This document shows positions 25,736-34,700 of a stretch of 64,000 bases of DNA, in pieces. The notes under the pieces were generated by a model. That model was not told the DNA's origin. It did no database searches and worked only from the letters and a program-made list of their open reading frames with translations. The stretch covers positions 62,001 through 126,000 of the forward strand of contig PEDN01001374.1 in assembly GCA_003864495.1 (NCBI GenBank), read 5' to 3'. A program made the position numbers and the translations under genes. Each line of letters starts with the position of its first letter. Within the stretch, counting starts at the first letter, position 1. Source of the stretch: Nemopilema nomurai. Taxonomy: Eukaryota > Cnidaria > Scyphozoa > Rhizostomeae > Rhizostomatidae.

Positions 25736-28700
25736 TCATAGCTTTGAGAAGGTTGCTTTTGACTTGGTCATTGACGCCTGAGCAGCTTTCATTGTATCTT
25801 CTGTTTGTAGCATGGCCATATTCCAAGTCAACTAGAATTTAATATAGAGCATTTAATCTATTTAATCTAAAATATACCATTTTATAATATTGTTTGAAGT
25901 TTCTGAAATTAAACTATCTGTTTCAAATTTGTGCTGTTTCTAAACTTTGCTACTTATAGTTATTTAGTTTGTTTTGTAGTTTATTTGTATACATACAACA
26001 TGCTGAAGTCCTTCATCTATGCTGTGGTCTCTTGAGTAGTTCAAATTCTCTTTTGTTCCAGCGATTGCAACCGGGCTTTTCTCAGCTATCTGCAGTGCCA
26101 TAGAGATGGCATTTTCCATTAGGTCTTCCTGTGCTGGATATATGTGGCTAATTAAAATAGACAGTTTCATTAAGTAATTAAAATAATATATAAAATCACA
26201 AAACTGGAGAATTTGCAGAAAGGTACTTAACTAATATTAATGATGACATTTAATTGCCTCATTTCATGACATGCAATTTCAAGACTAGGAACTTGTCTTA
26301 GGAAATAGCCCTGGACCTGAAAATATACCATGCAAATAATCAAATAGAGCTTCCACACTCGTGTGAGATTGGACTTGGAAAACCATATTTTACATACAGC
26401 TGCACTATGCATTTTGATACACCCCTCATCTCCCATGCAAAGCTGAATCAGTTTACCTTGCACAGATACCAGCTTTGATCACAGAATTTACCTGAATGTT
26501 TTCCTAATTACAGTTGGTTGTTTTTAGCTGAGTGAATTTTACAAAAAATTGAGCAAGAGTCACTGACCTTACCAATCCTAAAGCTTTTGCTTCATCTGAC
26601 TTCATTTTTCTTGCAGTGTAGCATAACTCTCGAAGCAAACTGGAGAAAAATAACTGCTTTCGTCATTTCAAACACAATTCCATTATAGAATTTTGCATTA
26701 AAGCATTGAACTTGTGCTTTTGAAGTCATGTTAGCAGTTGTGCTTTTAAAATTATGCAAGTGATAATATAAAGCCACTCACCTGTGGTTGCCAACAAGCC
26801 TTGGCAGTCTCTGCAGAGTGCCCAGATCAGCAGCTAGACCAATGTCAGCTTCCTGGAAGTGAGAAAGCAAGGTTTCTGAAAATGGCTGCTAGATGTGCAA
26901 GCACAATAGCCGAAAAACTGCTTTTTGTTGCAATCTGCTTGGTGATTTGCACATTTTCAAGAGAAACATGGGCACTGGTTTAGTTTAGTTGTGTTGACAT
27001 TGTCTCAACTTGTTTTGGCGATCTTGAAGAAAGAGAACCGCCATGTGAATGGAATGGTTAACAAAAGGGAATGCCTATATAAAATGGCAGAAGGCCACCC
27101 TGCCACCAAACCATCCCATGCAGCAAGCTTCCCCTTCCAGTAAGAACTACAGTGGTAGGACAAAAGGATGCCATCGAGCATAAAAACCTTAATTTGAAAC
27201 CAGGCATCTTCTGAACAGAGTCGTATATCGCAGGCAGCAACCATGTCAATGCCACCTCCAATGCAAGCAGAGTGGATTGCTGCTATCACTGGCTGTGGAC
27301 ATTTCTCTATTACATTGAATGATTCTTGCAATTCAGTCAGCATGCCCTTCAGTCTCCAGGATTTTCTTGCTGCATCCATTTTGCCTTCGTTTAACTCCAT
27401 AAAAATTGATGCATAATCAAGTAAATCTAGGCCTAAAAAACAACTTCATGTTCATGGGAAATACTTCAAAGTGTCTGTAGTTCACAAATTTGGGACTGTA
27501 GCTCACAAATGAATAAAAAATATTTTAGCATATATTATATTTAAACTCCATAATTATATCATATTAAATATATTAAAGCTTATATTAATCATCATCTAAT
27601 TTCCATTCTTTAAACGCAGAAGAATATATAACAAGAACCGAAAGTGCTAGGTAGAAATCTTAGAGGATTGAAAAGTATACTCCTAAGGTTCCCTATTTTC
27701 AACTTGATACTAAAACGTTATTTGGTCTGGTATCCGAATGTGGTAGATAACTTTCAACACAGGTTGGAGGATTGACGGCATCCTAGTTCATTGTAACATG
27801 ATTTACAAATGATGTAAACACAATAAATGTTGTGAACTGTGTCCAGTAGACAAGTATTCTTTGCTACTTCTGCATTAACAAATTGAATTTAATCCTACTA
27901 AGTTTAGTATTTGTCAATTAGTATGCGTAAGTATTTAGTATTTACAAAGTAAACGCGTGTTCCAAATACCTGTGAAATGTGTCCCAAAAAGTTGCATGTT
28001 TCCGGTAATCCCTAGCCGCTTCAAGCATTGTTTTAAAGTTCAGTTTCCGAAATGAAAAAGGCTCGGCTTGTTATCAATAAGGAAAATTACTTTCTTTTTT
28101 ACCTAACATCTAGAACACAAAATTATTTCTTTTGGAAGAAAAATATGTAGAGGTTAGGTGCCATAGCATGCACAACCCTCAGCAAATTCTGTAATTCGTG
28201 ATTTAAAAGAATTTATGTTAATTTTAATACCACTGTGGTCGCATGTTAAGTTTCTCTTGAACAAGAACAGACGTCAAGTATAAAAATTGGGACAATTATG
28301 AGCCATGTGGCTGCTACATATGAAAGTCTTGTGCTTGAGGTCATCCTAATTTTAAGTTTCTGCAACCAACCTGTAGTGAAGTGTTTCCCAGAGCCAGATA
28401 AAATGACTGAACGTATGTCAGTGTCTTTTCCAATTTCGTTGAAACACGCTGTCATGTCCCTGTAAAGCAACAAACAACACTCCATGAATATAATTTTGCA
28501 AAAAATCAATAGTTGTTGCTCTGGGATACTTAGAGTCCTACCCGATAATAAATCCTCTTCAGACAATGGGTGAGTTGTTGTTTTGTAAAAAGGATGAAGA
28601 AAACATTACCAGCCTTGAAATACAGCCAATCAGCATTAATTGTGTGCAAGTTTCGGTCAGTGGCGCTTCTAAAGGGGGACTAGAGGGAATTTTTGCTGAC

Positions 28701-31700
28701 CCCTTCATTTGCCCTATCCTCCACTTTTGTAAAGAGGTATTTTTTATTAGTTAGTGTTTCTGCCCATATGCTTTCTAGAATCCTCCAGGTGACGCCCAAT
28801 TGGCAGTTAAAACCGTTGTTGCATGTAAATGCTTCCCCCAAAAAATCGCTTGAAGATGCATATGTGTGTTCTTGAAATAAAATTCTTTCAGTCAATTCAA
28901 CATCATTGTGATGTGAAATCTGAACCAATGATCACCCTTTCTTCCTTTCCCCACCGTCTATCACCAGAGTTTTAGCATGAATACTCCCCTTCAAATTATT
29001 TTCTAAAAATCAATAATCAATGAGAATCATCGAATTGTCACTTCTGCACGGTATTACATTTTTTTTTAAATTATAGTCCTGGAGATTAAATTAAAGACCC
29101 CTGCTAGCAACTGCCCCTCCCCAAATCTTCTCTAGATCCACCTATGCCTTAAAACATAGTCACAAGAGAGAGATAGTCTGGAAGCGAACAATGCGCTATT
29201 GTTCTAGCTCTTTGATAAAGATTTTCCTAGCGCCCGGACCTCCGAAGGTGCACACGTTTTGTGCGTCGTGTTGTTTTGTGGTGTATGGTGTATGGTTTTA
29301 ATTGCCTTCCGAGTATGTTCGCAGTTTTTCCAAATGCCTGAAGCAAATTGTTCGATCTTTGGATGTTCAACATCAAGAAGAAATAAAGAGCTTAGTATTT
29401 TTAAGATTCCTTTGCCATATAGCGAAACCAGCAAGAAATGGAAAAGTGAATTGATTAACGCAGTGGAGTAACTTAGCATTTTTCTTTGCGGGGGTGTTCA
29501 TAAGATTTTGCCCGATATTTTCGCCACTGCCCAACTAAAATGTTATGAGATCTGTTTTGGGAGAAGCCTTCGTGGTATTTCTTCCATGTTTTAAAACATT
29601 TATGAAATTTGTTGTAAATGTAATTTTCTGAGATTTTATGTATTTTTGTTTCGTTTTGTATTGGCCTTTGAACCATAAGTCAATGCCTTGTTGTTCATAT
29701 GTTTATTATAAGGTCCGTTCACGAGTAGACAATTTGCAGTTCAGTCGCATTAACTTCCTTTCGTAAAATATTGCAATGGCAACGAGGATAAGCGACTGTT
29801 GACAGCAGATGATTTTATTATGGTTCCTTCGAAAATGAGCCTTTGGGTTTCGTCGTCCAGACACTGGTAAAATTGTGGCATCCAGGATGGCTAGACCACT
29901 GATGCTGGTACTGGACTCATTTAAAATCATGATGAAAAATGTATTACTGGGTCGCAAAAAACCAACGCTAGTTTTCAAGAGTGGTTAGCTAATAGGCGTT
30001 CAGGCTGGTGGAGTCACTCCAAATATTGATTTAAAATATCGACGAAGAAGACTAACGTTGTCACTAAAGATCGGTCATTGATCAGAACCTCCAGCGTCAA
30101 ATTGATACAAACAAAATATATATTTGTGAAAGACACTTCTCCGCGGATCAGCTTTGGATTTGTACCTAATATTTATGTTTTCTTTATCTATAACTGCTCA
30201 AAGCTTTTGATATTTGCTCTCTGATCTGTTGTGTCCAGTCTGCAGCAGGGCATTTTGTAACATACTGAGTGGTAGGGGAATTGCCCCACCGGGCCCTACG
30301 AGTTCCCCCACCACTGAAAAGGAAAATGCTACATTTGCCCCAAATGTCGACCATTTTGTGGCCCTTAGAGATAAAAGTAACCGGTGTTTCAAAAGGTTGG
30401 TAGCAAGTTTTGGGGCTCAATCAATTTTGATAGCAATCTTTATATTACTATATTTCTCATTCATCCACCTTTTAACTCGATTCATTGCTCGATTTACCAA
30501 AATCTTAGTGTTTCCTTGCATTTTTCAACCTTACTCAGACTGCGATATTGCCTTAAAATTAGTATATCACGTCGTGTCTCGTGTTTTGAGCCCATTCTTA
30601 GCATAATAGCCACCAGTGTTTACGGTTGCGTCATATCTTGGAGGCAAAATACTCGACCCTAAAATAGTTCAGTATATAGCACAATCTGAAGCCCCAATCC
30701 TAAGAGTTCTGTGTCATTCTCTACGTCATTTCTGGTAGTGTAAAAGTGTAACGGTTGGCTTAGTGTGTAATATGTTTCGTAATATCTCAGTTGCATGTTA
30801 AAGTCGCATGTGCTGTTGAGTCATGTTGTCAGTTAACGCCATTCTAATGGCAATGTGTTTGTCTGTCAACATGTATTGTGACGTTCGTATTGTTCTCTTA
30901 ATTATCTTCCGTTCATGTTATGTGTGTGCGTTGTCTTGCTTACTGTTGCTATTGTCTTGCTGTTGAATGAATATAGACAACATCGGAATAGCGTCTCTCT
31001 CTCTTATGCTCCTAGTTTCGTTACATAAGTGTGGGCCCTTTAGAAAGATGTCCCACCACTTAAAAATCCTTAAAATTGCCCTGGTCTGCAGAGTATGGCA
31101 CTTTTCGACGAGATCTCAGGTGTGCACGAGCAAAAAGCCTGGTGTGCCGTTGTGCAGCAACAATTTCTGGTGTGCACCAGCTTTTTCCCCTGGTGTGGTT
31201 AAAATTTGTTAATTTGCATTTCACTTTAAAAATGCGAAAAAGCCTTGCGTGCCTTTTTCTTTTGCCCGCCCTTTCTTCTTTTTGTCTGGGTCATTCCGGA
31301 AGCCCATTAGCAATGTGGGAGACTTAATAAAGACTGACGTCCAGGAATTTGTTTGGAAATAAAATTGTCTCAAAAATGTTTGGTTAAGTAGGTAATCATT
31401 AAATATAGAATAAGGTCATTCGCACATTCGTGCTGACAACTTTTGCTCTCGGACTGTCACTTAATACCTTTGCTAGCAAGTTTTATGATTTAAGAAGCTG
31501 CCAACCTCCCAGTCCCAGATCTAGCATTATTAAATGAGTGAATATACAAAATCCTAGCCTTGCTATACTCGATTTCGACCATAATTCAACAGCATCATCA
31601 TTTGTGAACATAAATAATTCCTTCGAAAATCATTCTCGCAAACTTGCGGGAAAGCATTCATCTGAAGAGATCTTTTCGGCGCATTTCAATACGATGGCTT

Positions 31701-34700
31701 TGAGCTGTAGTGGATGAAGCTTTTGACGACTTATTTCATCGGCAGAATAGTTAGAAGAAGAAGATGTTTGTGCAGTACTGTGCAGTAACACGACGATGTT
31801 TTGAATTTGTGTGCCTTGATAGTCCGCGGCGTGACTTGCAGGCCTTCCCACAGACGTTGCATTCGAAACCTGCAGGGTTTTCTTCGTCTCTGGTAACTTC
31901 TATGGCAATATCTTCAATCTGACAATTCAAATCCTCATCTTATTCCATAAATCCTTCGTTAATTAGGTACAAAATATCATCAAGTTCCTCGACAGGTAGA
32001 GATTCGTGTTTGTTAGCGGCCATAATCAGCCGGATTGTGCACCTTCGGGTTGTTGATGTTGCTGGTTCAACCTCGAGGCGCGTACAATCGCAAAAAACAA
32101 TAGCCCATTGTTCGCTTCCAGACTATCTCTCTCTTGTGACTATGCTTAAAATAAGGCATTATCTTATAAATGTATTGTGTCCGCACACTAGTATTCCAGG
32201 ACATTCTATCATAGGCGCCGACTACGTGGGGGCTTGGGGGCTCGAGCCCCCCCTGGGAGTTGCTATGGGGGGCTCAGCCCCCCCTGGGAATTTCGCTTGA
32301 AATCAATCAAAGAATTGAACTGATGATACTGAAGACCATGATGTTATATCTGCTTTATTAAAATGTTTTGTTTTGTTATTATACATACTACATATGTTGT
32401 ATTACGTTATTAAAGCGACAGGTAATTTCTCTACCTTTAAACTTTTTAAATTTTTTTTAAATTTTAATTTTGAGCCCCCCCTGGGAAAAATAAAAGTCGG
32501 CGCCTATGCATTCTATGATGGCTCCCCCTCCCCCCTAGAATCGCTAGAATCGCCACTGGACTCGGTTCCAACGGGTCTTGGAGAACAGAGCGCAAAGGTG
32601 GTAGGTCAAATCTGGCTACTCCTCCCTCCGTCTAGACTACCCCATTGTTCGGTACGCATCAGGAGGCAGAATCACAGGACAGAGAAGTTGAAAACAAGGT
32701 CGTCATCTGGTAGGCCGGCGGCTAAAGCACCTTTAGCTTTGCGCTTATTTCTAAAACTGAAGGGGGATCTGACTCAAGAAATATGGCTTCGGAAAACACC
32801 GACTTGACGGATTTTGACAAAACATTGAGCACGGAGGTGCGTGGTTGCGGAGCGACGGTATGCTGCGAGCCGAGTAGTCCGTGCCACAGATTTATCTTCC
32901 TGGGATTCCTTTGCTTTCTCAGCTTCGGAGTTTACTTCTGCTATGACAACCCAGCAGCGCTGCAAGAAACGATCCTTGCAGACATGGGCATCGACAAGGA
33001 AAGCTTCATGAACCTGTACGCCTGGTACTCCTGGCCGAGTGTGGTGATGGCGATGAGCGGGGGATTCCTCATCGACAGAGTTTTTGGTGTCCGTCTCGCT
33101 GCAATAATCTTCGCCTTGTTGATAACAACAGGTCAAATCATATTCGGGATTGGGGCATACGTGCAGAAGTTCTGGGTGATGGAGGCGGGCAGGTGTGTCT
33201 TTGGTCTGGGCGGAGAGACCTTGGCAGTGGCTCAAAACACGTACGCGGCAGCCTGGTTCATGGGCAAAGAGCTGAACATGGTATTTGGCTTGCAGATCAG
33301 CATGGCCCGCATTGGCAGCACAGTCAACATGAACATCATGCAGCCCGTGTATCAACGATTTACCCAGGAATTCAAAGAGCCTGATGGAGATGGCTATAGA
33401 ATACTGGGATACACACTGCTTTTTGGTGTCATTTTTTGTCTCTTCTCACTCTGCATCGCACTCGCACTAGCCTTTCTCGACAAACGTGCCAATAAAATAC
33501 TTCACAAGGACGAAGCAAAAACAGGGGATGTGATAAGACTGAAAGACATCAAAGATTTCCCTTTATCATGTTGGTTGATTTCCATAATTTGTGTAATGTA
33601 CTATGTGGCTGTTTTCTCCTTCATTGACCTTGGCTTGGTGTTTTTTATGTCCAAGTATGGATTCTCCCACAGCCAAGCAAGTGTCTGCAACAGCCTTGTT
33701 TACTTGATTTCTGCTGGAGCATCGCCCTTCTTCGGGTTCATTGTTGATAGAACGGGAAGAAGCCTCTATTGGCTGATGTTTGCCATCCTGATGACACTGT
33801 TGAGCCATGCTCTACTTGCTCTCACCTTCCTATCACCATACGTTGCCATGGCTGTCATGGGTACATTTTACTCCCTCCTTGCATGCTCCCTGTGGCCCCT
33901 TGTTTCTTACGAAGTGCCAATGCATCAAACTGGAACAGCGTACGGGTTAATGCAATCACTGCAAAATGTTGGCTTAGGCGTCTGTGCAATCGTAGCCGGA
34001 AGAATTGTAGATGAGAGTGGCTATTTGATGCTAGAAGTGTTTTTCTGCATTTGCTTGTGCGTGGCCATGCTTGCCGCTGTTCTGCTCTACCTTTGGGATT
34101 CGGCCAAGGGAGGGCGGCTGAATTTGTCCCCAAAAGAAAGAAAAGCAAAGCTGGAAGACGAAAAAGTGGTACAGCAGGATGCAATGGCTTCAACATCTCA
34201 TGAGAATGAACCACTCATTTCAAGTTAAGACCCTCTTGTTGTTGAGTGAATCAATTAACACCAGGTATTCTTGAATGATATTTTCTATTATGGCTTTGGC
34301 TAATGACTTTACAACATGTTTTTTACTAGTTTTGCTTTAGCAATTTTGAAGCATTTCTTTTGCAATGGCTTTTACATAAAATTTTTATATATTCGTTTAT
34401 GAAATGTTTGTTTCAGCATATCAGTGAGCTGGCTAAATAAAGATAATACAATTATTAAAGTTTTGCAGTTATAAGTATACACATTGATGGTGATATACAA
34501 GGGTGTTTCCAAACAGCTGTTACGCCTATTGTTCACAGGGAAATCTTTTTTCCCAAGTGCCTGTCTAGATATATCATCTTTCAAGGAAAAACTCAATCAG
34601 CAACCAGCAGCTTGATTTCTTCATCCAATTCTTTAAGAAGGTAGCTGATTCATTGATCCCGTCTTTTTCAGCAAGCTTACTAATGATAGCTTTTCTCTTT

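Larger units (their letters stand above)
29155..32144. mobile_element. P-superfamily-like DNA transposon, 2990 bp, with 49-bp TIRs
   Basis: The ends 29155-29203 and 32096-32144 are inverted repeats of 49 bp with one mismatch, beginning CATAGTCACAAGAGAGAG. Immediately outside each end is the same 7-bp direct repeat CTTAAAA (29148-29154 and 32145-32151), the target-site duplication. A second inverted pair, CCGAAGGTGCACA, lies just inside (29242-29254 and, inverted, 32037-32049). The element contains a THAP-domain reading frame near the left end and a C2H2 zinc-finger frame on the other strand near the right end, both damaged. THAP domains, a 7-8 bp duplication and subterminal inverted repeats fit the P superfamily; no transposase catalytic core was recognised, so the assignment is inference. 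It sits in ECH1 intron 2. Confidence 0.85.

Noticed and set aside
28658..29146. Possible hAT element with ends CAGTGGCGCTTCTAAAGG and CCACCTATG
   Set aside because: The two ends are only loosely complementary and the flanks (gtttcggt, ccttaaaa) are not a duplication.
30214..30662. Overlapping 92- and 130-codon frames inside the P-like transposon
   Set aside because: No transposase motif is visible in either and they lack a start linked to the THAP exon.
32774..33355. 193-codon minus-strand frame
   Set aside because: It is the antisense shadow of the MFSD1-like gene and has no family match.
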